NCBI GenBank assembly: GCA_036403235.1 | Contig: DASWRI010000033.1 | Span: 1-64,000, forward strand | Source of the DNA: JBGTFE01 sp036403235 | GTDB lineage: Bacteria > Acidobacteriota > Blastocatellia > Pyrinomonadales > Pyrinomonadaceae | Length of the DNA stretch: 64,000 bases | Direction: 5' to 3' | Shown: piece after piece, positions 51,791 through 60,329 of the stretch | Layout of the letters: each line of letters begins with the position of its first letter | Numbering within the stretch: position 1 is the first letter of the stretch | Position numbers and translations under genes: made by a program | The notes under the pieces: generated by a model | The model's database searches: none | Told to the model about the DNA's origin: nothing | Seen by the model: only the letters and a program-made list of their open reading frames with translations

Positions 51791-52916
51791 TTAATTTGCG
51801 CTCGTAAAGCTTGAGAGTGTTTTCAAGCTGCGCGTCGCAGGAAAATCTTTCCTCGACGAATTTTCTTCCGCGCTCGCCCGACTGCCGCGCTTTTTCCGGA
51901 TTTTCAAGCAGAAAATTCAGCTTTTCGGCTAGCGCTTCGTCGTCGCCCGATTCGATTAAAAAGCCGTTTTCATCTTCAATTATCGCTTCGCCCGCGCCGC
52001 CGACCCGCGTGGCCACGACCGGTAGCCGCGCCGCCATATATTCAAGAATCGAATTGGAAAAGCCTTCCGAGACGGAAGTCAAAACGCCCGCGAAAGAAAT
52101 CGAAAGAAGCTCGGGAATTTTTGTGCATCTGCCGATAAAATGCGTTTTTCCGGCGATGTTCAGCTCACGCGCGAGACTTTCCAAATCGTTTTTTAATTCG
52201 CCTTCGCCCGCGAGAACAAAATGCGCCCCGGGCACGCGTTGCGAAATTCTATGCGCCGCGCGCAGAAACATTGGCTGATTTTTTATTTTGTGACGCAGGT
52301 TGGCGACGAGCGTTATAAATTTTATATTTTCACCAACCGGCAAATCGAATTCGGCGCAGATTTCGGCGCGCGTCGTCCCGGCAGGCTCAAGACGCGCCAA
52401 ATCCAGCCCGTTATAAATCACATCGATTTTTTCGGACGGAACGCCCGTCTCGCGCAAAAATTCGCGCACGGCTTTTGAATTTGCGACAATCGCGTCGGCG
52501 ACCGAAAAAATTCTTTTTTCTATCTGTTTTTGCGCGCCGCTGCGCATGCCGCCCGTCTCGCGCTTGGAAGCGATTTTGACCGGAACTTTTGCCAGACGCG
52601 CCGCCAAAATGCCGAAAACGTTGGTATAAAAATCGTGCGTGTGAACGATTTCGATTTTGTTTTCACGCAAGAGACGCGCGCATTTTTTTATCTGTTTGAG
52701 AAAATTTAAATCGTAAAACGAGGTCAGCGGAAATTCGGGAATCGCCGCGAAACCCGCTTTTCCGGCTTCCGAAAACAAAACGCCTTCCCGGTTCAAAGCG
52801 GCGAGAAAAACGTGAAAATTTCCGTCCTCGCGCAAAAGCCGCGCGAGCTGCACCGCCTGCCGCTCCGAGCCGCCCTGATGAAAACTGCCGACGAGTTGTA
52901 AGACGTTTTTTTTCAC
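51780..52916 (-). CDS. Glycosyltransferase family 4
   Basis: A 378-residue GT-B enzyme, start placed at the GTG at 52916 (reads KKNVLQLVGSFHQGGSE, the canonical GT4 opening). A longer TTG-started frame to 52943 adds LLQLRNLFP encoded by the adjacent octad repeat. Other landmarks: VHTHDFYTNVF, LITLVANLRHKIKNQ-like text (FITLVANLRHKIKNQP), FVLAGEGELKNDLES, THFIGRCTKIPELLS and SILEYMAARLPVVATRVGG. It would add a sugar after or before its overlapping partner. Confidence 0.88.
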   Translation of the reverse strand: MKKNVLQLVGSFHQGGSERQAVQLARLLREDGNFHVFLAALNREGVLFSEAGKAGFAAIPEFPLTSFYDLNFLKQIKKCARLLRENKIEIVHTHDFYTNVFGILAARLAKVPVKIASKRETGGMRSGAQKQIEKRIFSVADAIVANSKAVREFLRETGVPSEKIDVIYNGLDLARLEPAGTTRAEICAEFDLPVGENIKFITLVANLRHKIKNQPMFLRAAHRISQRVPGAHFVLAGEGELKNDLESLARELNIAGKTHFIGRCTKIPELLSISFAGVLTSVSEGFSNSILEYMAARLPVVATRVGGAGEAIIEDENGFLIESGDDEALAEKLNFLLENPEKARQSGERGRKFVEERFSCDAQLENTLKLYERKLNGK

Positions 52917-52924
52917 GGGAAATA

Positions 52925-53017
52925 AGTTGCGCAGTTGCAGCAAGCTGCCTGAGGTTGCGGAGTTACGGAGTTGCAGGAAATTTGAAGAAAAAATTAACTC
53001 TGCAACTCTGCAAGCTT
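52925..53017. repeat. Octad-type repeat, GTTGCAGA/AACTCTGC
   Basis: Units of 8 nt (AGTTGCGC, AGTTGCAG, AGTTACGG, AGTTGCAG) face AACTCTGC, AACTCTGC. It is the same 8-nt type as the hairpin before the LOG gene, and falls in the glycosyltransferase-heparinase gap. Confidence 0.7.
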
Positions 53018-53019
53018 CA

Positions 53020-55476
53020 TTAAGATTGTTCTGAATTTTTCAAAACGTATGTAGTCGATTTTTTCTGCGGGAGCGAGACACTGAAAACGCTTTCGCTGGT
53101 GCGGACGTTCAGGCGATTTCCCAGGCGGCGGGCAATCGCGAATTTTAATTTGTTCGGATAATTGACGATTTCGCGGCCGTCGAGCGAAAAATTCGTGCCG
53201 TTGACCAGAACAAATTCTTCGGGCAGCACTTCGCCTTTGCTCAGACGCGCCCAGAGAAACTGGAAATTCGTGTTGAAAAACTCCGTCCGAACAACTTGCT
53301 CGCCGTCCGTAAAGACGAACAAATCCTGATAATCGCGATATTTTATGACGAAGGCGCGGCCGCCGTTGATTTCCGTTTCAAAAACTTCGGTCGAGGCGAA
53401 ATCGCGCTCGTTCGGCAGCATAAACGTAAAAAATTCCTGCGCGCCCTTGCCTTTCGAGATAAAGCGGAGAAAAGGGGCGTTGACGCGTTGGCCGTAACAG
53501 TTCGAAACCCAGCTTTCTTTGCGCTGCCAGTTTCCGTTGTCGCCAAAGGTAAAAAGCCGCAGACCGTCAGTTTCGCTGATGCACAAATTTCCGTTTTCGG
53601 CGCTTTCGAGCGCGGGGCTGGCGCCGATATTAAAATGATAATTCAAGCCGTAATCGTGCTCGCCGTCGGTTTTGACGAAATCGCGCATTATCCAGTAATC
53701 GTTTTTTAGAAAAAGTATGCTGCGCGTGTGAGTTGCGGGCGGATTTAATTTTTCGTAACCGTCGTGCGAGCCTTCAAAAAAATCAAACCTGTCCTGCGAA
53801 ATCCAACTGTTGAGCCGCGTGTCGGCTTTTGTTTTCCAGCTAAATTTCCCGCCCGGCTCGGACTGCGATTTTCCGTCAATCATCAGCGTGTTGTGACCGA
53901 TGGTCGAGCGGAAAAAATCTCTCAGCTCGCCGGATTCGTGATAAGTATAAGTGCCGGAATCGACTAATTTGGTCGTGCCGCCGACGGCCAGATTTATCGA
54001 CAGAGCGTCGGCGTGGCCGTGCGCGCCGTTCAAAGCGCCGAGCGGGCCGCAATCGACGAGCATGTAATTATCCGTTTCCGCCCAGCCGTCGCGCATCACG
54101 AAATAACCCCCGTCGGCAAACGCTTTCGAATTGAGCTGCGGGCGAAACGCGCGTAAATGTTCAAAGCTCCGCGCGCCATCGGCGCCTAACAGCCAGAGCG
54201 TTTCTTCCGAGAAATCGTGCGTGACAAATTTGTAATCACCGCGCTCGAAAAGAATCGCGCCGGTCGCGAGGCAGGCGCGAAAATCGTTTGTCTCCGCGTT
54301 TGCGTGCGGCAGACATTTGCCGCCGTCGTCGTCGCCGATGAGCGGCGTCGTCAAGTCGGGACGAGTTATATACATGAAAAAATCGAGCGATGACTGCATC
54401 TTGGCGGCGAGCTTATCCTGCAATTTCTTTTCCGTGTCGTCGCCCGACAAAGTTTTCAAAATCAAAAAATGCGTGTAAAAATCGATGGTGTAACGCTGAT
54501 ACCAGGTTGATTGCTCGAAATAAACGCCGTCGGGCAAAATCTGCCGGTCAAGCTCGGCGAAAAGAATTTCCGCGCCCATTTTGCACCAGTGTTTCGAACG
54601 CGAGAAAAAAGGCAGCTGCGTTCCGAGATAAAAAAGTCCGAGCGCTTCGCCCGTCAGATGCGTGTTCGGGCTGTAAAAAGTCGAAAGATATTTTTCGATG
54701 TGCTTGCCGTGAAGATACAGAAATTTGAGCGCTTTCTGAAACAGCTCGGGCGTAAAGTTTTTTGAATTTTTGAAAAAATTAAACGCCCAAATCCACGAAA
54801 CCGAGCGGAAAGCGACTTCCAGGCTGCTGAACCAGTTGATTCCCATTCCGGGCGGATTCTGGTCCATCCAGCTTTCGAGATGCCGCGCAAACGTCAGCGC
54901 GTAGCGCTCGTCTCCGGTCAGCCAGTAAGCGACGCCGAGCGTGAAAAAATGCTGGTGACGATTAAGTTCCCAGACGACTTTTTTGTCGCCGGTCTCGGTC
55001 GTGTCGATTTCATCAAACTGTTTCCAGTGTTTGAGCGGAATGCGTTTGTCCGAAACGGGTTCGTAATGCCAATCGACTTCAGCGCCGAAATCGAGATTGA
55101 GATAGCCGAGCAGGTCAAATTTTCCCTGCATCATCCGGTCGGCTTTTTCAATAAAAAAGCGCGCGCTTTTTTCGCCGAACCGGCGGCGAAATGCTTCGAG
55201 CGTCTCATCTTTTTGTCGAAATGACGGGAAAAAGGCGTATTCGGAATTTTCGCAGAATTTATCAAAAAGCATCGACGGCGTGATTTTTTCCGTGCCGAAA
55301 TGAGATTTTTCGATTAATTTCAAAAGCTCTTCGTCAGTCGGCAGTTTTCCGCTCAAACCGAACTGCTCGGAATAGACGGCGAACGCCTGCTCGCTGCGCG
55401 TGCGAAGCTCCGACCAGCTTTTTCCTTTAATTTTTTTCAGTTTGTCTATCGGATTTGCCATTGCTTCTACTGACAT
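53020..55476 (-). CDS. Heparinase II/III-like protein
   Basis: An 818-residue protein in two domains. Residues about 100-400 form an (alpha/alpha)-toroid (HWKQFDEIDTTETGDKKVVWELNRHQHFFTLGVAYWLTGDERY, read in pieces: WELNRHQHF, FARHLESWMDQNPP, SPNTHLTGEALGLFYLG, YFEQSTWYQRYTIDFY). Residues about 430-750 are the beta-sandwich of heparinase II/III (DGGYFVMRDGWAETDNYMLVDCGP, GAHGHADALSINLAVGG, GHNTLMIDGKSQSEPGG). The Tyr and His residues match those of the lyase active site. It may edit or degrade a uronic-acid glycan. The last 10 bp of the upstream gene overlap its start. Confidence 0.82.
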   Translation of the reverse strand: MSVEAMANPIDKLKKIKGKSWSELRTRSEQAFAVYSEQFGLSGKLPTDEELLKLIEKSHFGTEKITPSMLFDKFCENSEYAFFPSFRQKDETLEAFRRRFGEKSARFFIEKADRMMQGKFDLLGYLNLDFGAEVDWHYEPVSDKRIPLKHWKQFDEIDTTETGDKKVVWELNRHQHFFTLGVAYWLTGDERYALTFARHLESWMDQNPPGMGINWFSSLEVAFRSVSWIWAFNFFKNSKNFTPELFQKALKFLYLHGKHIEKYLSTFYSPNTHLTGEALGLFYLGTQLPFFSRSKHWCKMGAEILFAELDRQILPDGVYFEQSTWYQRYTIDFYTHFLILKTLSGDDTEKKLQDKLAAKMQSSLDFFMYITRPDLTTPLIGDDDGGKCLPHANAETNDFRACLATGAILFERGDYKFVTHDFSEETLWLLGADGARSFEHLRAFRPQLNSKAFADGGYFVMRDGWAETDNYMLVDCGPLGALNGAHGHADALSINLAVGGTTKLVDSGTYTYHESGELRDFFRSTIGHNTLMIDGKSQSEPGGKFSWKTKADTRLNSWISQDRFDFFEGSHDGYEKLNPPATHTRSILFLKNDYWIMRDFVKTDGEHDYGLNYHFNIGASPALESAENGNLCISETDGLRLFTFGDNGNWQRKESWVSNCYGQRVNAPFLRFISKGKGAQEFFTFMLPNERDFASTEVFETEINGGRAFVIKYRDYQDLFVFTDGEQVVRTEFFNTNFQFLWARLSKGEVLPEEFVLVNGTNFSLDGREIVNYPNKLKFAIARRLGNRLNVRTSESVFSVSLPQKKSTTYVLKNSEQS

Positions 55477-56663
55477 AATGCTAATTTTTCCCGCGTTTCG
55501 TCAATTTTACGCGACCGTTCATTCATAATCGCCCCGAGTTTGTAGTCTCTAAATTCGCCCGGATTTCCCTTTTTGCCGTCGATTGCCGCCAAAACCATAT
55601 TGAAAGCTTCGCGCGCCGAAGCGAAATAAACTTTGTATTTGCCTGTCTTTTCGCCATTTTCGATAATTCGGCCGAAAAACTTTTGCGCGTCTTCGCCGAT
55701 TGCGGCCGATTGGTCATGGTCGAAAAATCCGTGGCAGTAAAGTTTGACAAAAATCCAGTCCGAACGGCCTTTGACCGTCACGTTTGCCGAGAGCCAGCGA
55801 TTTAATCTCGCCAAATCCGACGGCTGATTATGAACGAGCGCGCCGTCGTCGAGACGCGGGACGGGCAATCTTTTGATGCGCCTCGTCCAGTTAAAGACCA
55901 AAGGCCCGGTAAATATAAGTGGTAATTGCGGTTGATTTCCAAAAATCTCGACCGCGCGCCCCGTCCGGTGCGGAACTTTTTCGGTCAAAGGCCGGCCGCA
56001 CTGATAGATTTGATTTATCATCGCTACCTGCGACTCGTCGGGCGCGGACGGCAAAGTCATATCGACGTAACAGCCCGTCTCCTGCAAAATCTGCATTTCC
56101 TCGTCGACGCCGCAAAATCTGCCGCCGCACGAATTTCCGAGCGCCAGATTGCCGTGAACAAAAGCATATTTCGGCTGGCTTTCGCCCGCAAAACGCGACA
56201 GGCAAAAATGGTCTTCCGCTAAAACGTCGCGAAAATCAACCAGGCTTTTTCGCAAATTTTCCGCCGTGTCAGCCCGTTCGACGCCGTGATGCAGATGAAT
56301 TTCGACTTCGCCCAAGCCTTCGGCCTGCATCGCGGCCATCGTCTCCAAAATTCGGCGGTCGTATTGCTCGGCGGGATAAAAGTTCGTGTGGCGAAATTTC
56401 GTGCCGTCGGCGTCGCGCACGGCTTCGCCCGTCGTCCGCGCCAGTTTGTAATAATCGTCGAGACGGCGGTGCTGCGCGCTTAAATCGAGCAGCCCGTTTG
56501 CGCTCCAGCTCGGCTCGAAATGGTTGGCGACGGTAAAAATAATGTGCTTTTTCTCAAACGCCGTTTTTTCCAGAAAAGATTTTCCGCGCCCAAACGGGTA
56601 GCGAATCAGCCACGGCAGATTCCATTTTAATTTTGTCAGGAAATTTGTTTCGTTTGCAGACAT
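55467..56663 (-). CDS. Polysaccharide-deacetylase-like barrel protein
   Basis: A 398-residue protein with features of a glycoside-deacetylase-fold TIM barrel found in exopolysaccharide loci. IIFTVANHFEPSW opens the barrel. EIHLHHGVERADT carries two His. YAFVHGNLALGNSCGGRFCGVDEEM, GCYVDMTLPSAPDESQ, WIFVKLYCHGFFDHD follow. The His/Asp pattern suggests a metal-dependent hydrolase, but the NodB motif 1 DDG is absent, so activity is doubtful. It overlaps the heparinase gene by 10 bp. Confidence 0.65.
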   Translation of the reverse strand: MSANETNFLTKLKWNLPWLIRYPFGRGKSFLEKTAFEKKHIIFTVANHFEPSWSANGLLDLSAQHRRLDDYYKLARTTGEAVRDADGTKFRHTNFYPAEQYDRRILETMAAMQAEGLGEVEIHLHHGVERADTAENLRKSLVDFRDVLAEDHFCLSRFAGESQPKYAFVHGNLALGNSCGGRFCGVDEEMQILQETGCYVDMTLPSAPDESQVAMINQIYQCGRPLTEKVPHRTGRAVEIFGNQPQLPLIFTGPLVFNWTRRIKRLPVPRLDDGALVHNQPSDLARLNRWLSANVTVKGRSDWIFVKLYCHGFFDHDQSAAIGEDAQKFFGRIIENGEKTGKYKVYFASAREAFNMVLAAIDGKKGNPGEFRDYKLGAIMNERSRKIDETREKLALCQ

Positions 56664-56676
56664 TTACGTTGATTTT

Positions 56677-56785
56677 TACCACAGAGACAAGGAGACACGG
56701 AGATTTCCATATGCGGAACGCGAAGTTGAAAAGTGAATTATCCTGTAAATCTTGTCCATCCTGTTTGAATTTCCTGTGTGGTTAA
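56677..56785. repeat. Composite repeat: CACAGAG arm plus TCCTGT-type unit
   Basis: ACCACAGAGACAAGGAGACACGG (56678-56700) faces CTGTGTGGTTAA (56774-56785). Between them are GTTGAAAAGTG and the 9-nt-like units ATCCTGTAA, ATCTTGTCC, ATCCTGTTT. Located between the deacetylase-like gene (start 56663) and asnB copy 2 (end 56818). Confidence 0.65.
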
Positions 56786-56817
56786 TTTTTCCTAGTTTCA
56801 AAAAAGCGCGAATCAAT

Positions 56818-58701
56818 TTATTTATCCAAAAACTGCCTGTGCCAAAGCTCCAACATATACAAAATCCAGAGCGAATACGAATGGTCACGCCTTTTCGAGG
56901 CGTGTTCGCCAAGCAGAATTTTGATGTATTTCGCGTCAAAATAGCCGCGCTCCAAAGCTCTTTTTTCGCTCAGGGTTTCGCGTATCCGGTCGCGCAGCTG
57001 CAAATTTATCCATTCGTTCAGCGGCACGCCGAAGCCCTGTTTCGGGCGGTCGAGAATCTGTTCCGGCACGAGTCCGCGGACGGCTTTGCGGAAAATGTAT
57101 TTGGTTTCGAGGCCTTTTAATTTCAGTTCGGTCGGGATTTGCGTGACGAATTCAATCAATTTGTGGTCGAGCAAAGGCACGCGCGCTTCGAGCGACGCCG
57201 CCATGCTCATGCGGTCGACTTTCGTCAAAATATCCGAGGGCAGATAAGTTTTGCTGTCGAGATAAAGCAGGCTGTCGAGTTTATTTCCGGTCGAGACGCT
57301 TTCGGCAATGCGCCGGAAAAGCGCTTCGCTTTGGCCGAAATTTCCGTTTCGATTTGCTAAAAACGATTTTGAATACAGCGATTTTTTGCCTAATTTTCCG
57401 AAATGCGAAACGCTGTCGATGTAGCGGTCAACGGCGTCGAGCGATATGTTGTAAAGATAATTTTTGCCTTTCGCGCCGTGCGGCAGGCTCGCGCTCAGAG
57501 GTTTCAGGAGATTTTGTCTGATGCCGGCGGGCAAATTCGCCAGGCCGCTTCGTTTTTTGTCCGTCACATAGCGCGTGTAGCCCGCGAAAAGCTCGTCGCC
57601 GCCGTCGCCGGAAAGAACGACCGTCACGAAATCACGCGCCATTTTTGAAACCATAAACGTCGGCAGCGCCGAAGGGTCGGCGAAAGGCTCGTCAAAATGC
57701 CACGCCAGCTCATCGACGATTTCGATTAAATCGGGCGTAACGACGAATTCGTGATGCTCCGTACGGAAATGTTTGGCGGCGATGCGCGCGTATTTTAGTT
57801 CGTCGAAAGTGTCTTCGTTAAAGCCGATTGAGAAAGTCTTAACCGGCTTTTCGGAAAGTTCGGTCATCATTCCGACAATCGTCGACGAATCGACGCCGCC
57901 CGAAAGAAACGCGCCCAGAGGAACTTCGGAAATCAGGCGAATTTTGACCGATTCTTTTATCAGCGCGCGCAGACGCTCGGCGTATTCGTCTTCGGATTTT
58001 ACTTCCAAAGGCTTTTCGTATCGAAAATCCCAGTATTTTTCCGTACGGATTTCGCCTTTTTTATAAATCAAAAAATGACCGGGCGCGAGCTTGTTTACGT
58101 TTTTGAAAATGCAGAATTCTTCGGGCACGTAGCCGAACGTCAAAAAAGCGTCGAGCGCGGCGTAATCGACTTCTTTTTTGATTTCGCCGTGTGCCAGCAA
58201 AACTTTTAATTCCGAGCCGAAAACAAAATTTCCCTTTTCCGAAACCGCGTAAAAAAGCGGTTTTTTGCCGACACGGTCGCGCGCGATGAAAAGCGTCTCA
58301 TCCTTTTTGTTCCAAATCGCAAACGCGAACATTCCGCGCAAATACTGGAGACAATTTGCGCCGAATTCGCGGTAGGCGAGCAAAATCGTCTCCGTGTCCG
58401 AGTTGGTTTTGAAGCGATGGCCGCGCGCTTCGAGTTCTTTTTTGAGCTCTTGATAATTGTAAATTTCGCCGTTAAAAACGATAAGCGAATCGCCGTCTTC
58501 GGTGTAAATCGGCTGCTGGCCGGTTTTCAAATCGATAATCGAAAGCCTTCGCATGCCGAGCGCGGCGCGGCCTTCGATTGCCAGACCCTGCTCGTCCGGC
58601 CCGCGATGCTCGATGATTTTGCACATTTTATCGAGCAAAATCTGGCGCTCGCCGACGGGCGCGTCTTTTTCTTTTGAAATAAATCCGGCAATTCCGCACA
58701 T
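56818..58701 (-). CDS. asnB: Asparagine-synthase-type amidotransferase, copy 2
   Basis: A 627-residue glutamine amidotransferase (Cys2 in MCGIAGFIS). RGPDEQG, LGMRRLSIIDLKTGQQP, NGEIYNYQ, the P-loop FLSGGVDSSTIVGMM, SGDGGDELFAGYTRY and a C-terminal RRDHSYSLWILYMLELWHRQFLD. The end matches the XrtA-type amidotransferase pattern even better than copy 1. Two such enzymes suggest two different amidated positions. The ATG lies 2 nt after the flippase TGA with no ribosome site. The repeat precedes it. Confidence 0.88.
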   Translation of the reverse strand: MCGIAGFISKEKDAPVGERQILLDKMCKIIEHRGPDEQGLAIEGRAALGMRRLSIIDLKTGQQPIYTEDGDSLIVFNGEIYNYQELKKELEARGHRFKTNSDTETILLAYREFGANCLQYLRGMFAFAIWNKKDETLFIARDRVGKKPLFYAVSEKGNFVFGSELKVLLAHGEIKKEVDYAALDAFLTFGYVPEEFCIFKNVNKLAPGHFLIYKKGEIRTEKYWDFRYEKPLEVKSEDEYAERLRALIKESVKIRLISEVPLGAFLSGGVDSSTIVGMMTELSEKPVKTFSIGFNEDTFDELKYARIAAKHFRTEHHEFVVTPDLIEIVDELAWHFDEPFADPSALPTFMVSKMARDFVTVVLSGDGGDELFAGYTRYVTDKKRSGLANLPAGIRQNLLKPLSASLPHGAKGKNYLYNISLDAVDRYIDSVSHFGKLGKKSLYSKSFLANRNGNFGQSEALFRRIAESVSTGNKLDSLLYLDSKTYLPSDILTKVDRMSMAASLEARVPLLDHKLIEFVTQIPTELKLKGLETKYIFRKAVRGLVPEQILDRPKQGFGVPLNEWINLQLRDRIRETLSEKRALERGYFDAKYIKILLGEHASKRRDHSYSLWILYMLELWHRQFLDK

Positions 58702-58703
58702 AA

Positions 58704-60329
58704 TCAGTGGTTAGTGGTCAGTGGTCGGTGGTCAGATGCTTTTTGAGAAGCAATTTTTTTCTTTGCAAAGGACAAAGGACGAATGATAAAGGACTTTATC
58801 AACGTTTTTTCGCCGTCTTCGATAACGTTAAAATAAAATGCTCCGGCCAGATAAATCGCGCCGAAAACCGCGCCGGAAATAAAAAGCGTCAAGCCGCCGC
58901 CGATAAAATCCGTGACGGATTCTTTCGGCGCGGCAAACAGCGCGGACGCCAATTTCTCGCCGTAATAAAAAACTGCGTCTTTAACATTCGAGTAAACCAG
59001 ATACGTCGCGATTCCGGCCGCCGCGCTGATAAAAGCGGTTACGCCGACGTTTTTCAAAAGCGGCAAATCTTTCGAGCCCACGCCGAGCTTGCGGATAACC
59101 GCCGTTTCGGAAATGAGTTTTTCGATTATCGAAACGACGACGACAATCGCAATCATTCCGCTCAAATTAAAGTGCCAGATTCCGAAATAAAGCGCGGCGA
59201 CAAGCGCAATAAAAATAAAAATCCGCAGAACGAGCAGAAATCTTCCGAGTTCCTTATAGGCGCGCACGACCGGGTCGGTGACCAGAATCTGAATCGGCAG
59301 AAGCGTTAGATTTATCACGAAAATCGGCACGCTCGCCATGTAATTATGCGTAAAAAGCGTCAGGACGAAAGTGTTTGCCGTGACGAGCAGAAAAGCGTAA
59401 AGCGGGAAATAGAAAAACGCGAGCTTTTGCATCGCGCGCGCCGTCAGCCGAATCATTTCGGCGCGATTGTCTTCCGCCTCGAGCTCGGTCATTCGCGGAA
59501 TCAAAACGGAATTGACCGATTCGGCCAGCATCCTGACCAGCGGAAACTGGAAACACCCGAAAGCGTAAATCGCGTAGTCGGCTTCGGAAAAACGATAGCC
59601 GACGAAATAATTGTGAATGTCGGTCTGCAAAGTCCAGAGAATTCCGGCCAGCCCGAACGGAACGGCGTAAACCAACTGCTCGCGGAAAAATGCAAAATCG
59701 AATCTGCCCCAGAAATGCGGAAATCTCGAATTAAGATAAAAAAGCAAAATAACGGTCTGCAAAACGCCCTGAATCATCGCCGCATAAAGAAACGCGTCGA
59801 CGGTCGTGAAAAACAAAACCGCGCTCGCCATCAAAAGCGTTTTGCTGAATTGCGCGAAAATTATAAACGCGGTCGCAAGGCGCGCTTCACGGTTGGCGAC
59901 GGCGACGATTTCGAGAAAAATCGAAAAAATCCAAATCCAGATGACGACGCCGACGCTCGGCGCAAGCCTCGTCATTTCCTGGCTTTGAAAAATATTACCC
60001 AAAAATTGCGGGTATAAAAAAAGTCCGAGGCAGGCCAGACCGCCGACGACGAAATTAAAAAGCAGAATATTGAAAATCGCCGCACCGCGCTTCTCAATTT
60101 CGCGATTCAAAAAATAATACGCGCTCATCGAAAAGCCGAGCGGCAAAATGGCGATGACGTTGACGATAAACTGAAACGACTGGCGATAAACGCCGACCTG
60201 ACGCTGGTCTAAAAGCCGCACGACGAGCAGCGGGAGCAGAAACGAAAAGACAAAGCCGACGGTTTTGGCAAACATCAGCCACGCGCCCTGCTTTTTGAGA
60301 GAGTCTTTTTTTTCGTTTTCTACGTTCAT
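58704..60329 (-). CDS. Oligosaccharide flippase (Wzx/MATE-like)
   Basis: A 541-residue integral membrane protein with 12-14 helices that would flip the lipid-linked oligosaccharide to the periplasm. Typical Polysacc_synt text: KQGAWLMFAKTVGFVFSFLLPLLVVRLLDQRQVGVYRQSFQFIV, shown in pieces such as GVYRQSFQFIV; FFLNREIEKRGAAIFN-like loop; VGYRFSEADYAIYAFGCFQ. The C-terminal 30 residues (KSFIIRPLSFAKKKI to DHRPLTTNH) are encoded by two heptad arrays. It overlaps the upstream glycosyltransferase by 4 bp. Confidence 0.85.
   Translation of the reverse strand: MNVENEKKDSLKKQGAWLMFAKTVGFVFSFLLPLLVVRLLDQRQVGVYRQSFQFIVNVIAILPLGFSMSAYYFLNREIEKRGAAIFNILLFNFVVGGLACLGLFLYPQFLGNIFQSQEMTRLAPSVGVVIWIWIFSIFLEIVAVANREARLATAFIIFAQFSKTLLMASAVLFFTTVDAFLYAAMIQGVLQTVILLFYLNSRFPHFWGRFDFAFFREQLVYAVPFGLAGILWTLQTDIHNYFVGYRFSEADYAIYAFGCFQFPLVRMLAESVNSVLIPRMTELEAEDNRAEMIRLTARAMQKLAFFYFPLYAFLLVTANTFVLTLFTHNYMASVPIFVINLTLLPIQILVTDPVVRAYKELGRFLLVLRIFIFIALVAALYFGIWHFNLSGMIAIVVVVSIIEKLISETAVIRKLGVGSKDLPLLKNVGVTAFISAAAGIATYLVYSNVKDAVFYYGEKLASALFAAPKESVTDFIGGGLTLFISGAVFGAIYLAGAFYFNVIEDGEKTLIKSFIIRPLSFAKKKIASQKASDHRPLTTNH
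58705..58794. repeat. Two heptad arrays forming the 3' end of the flippase gene
   Basis: CAGTGGT, TAGTGGT, CAGTGGT, CGGTGGT, CAGATGC (58705-58739), and AAAGGAC, AAAGGAC, GAATGAT, AAAGGAC (58767-58794), both in strict 7-nt phase. They are translated (minus strand) and provide the flippase stop. Confidence 0.9.
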
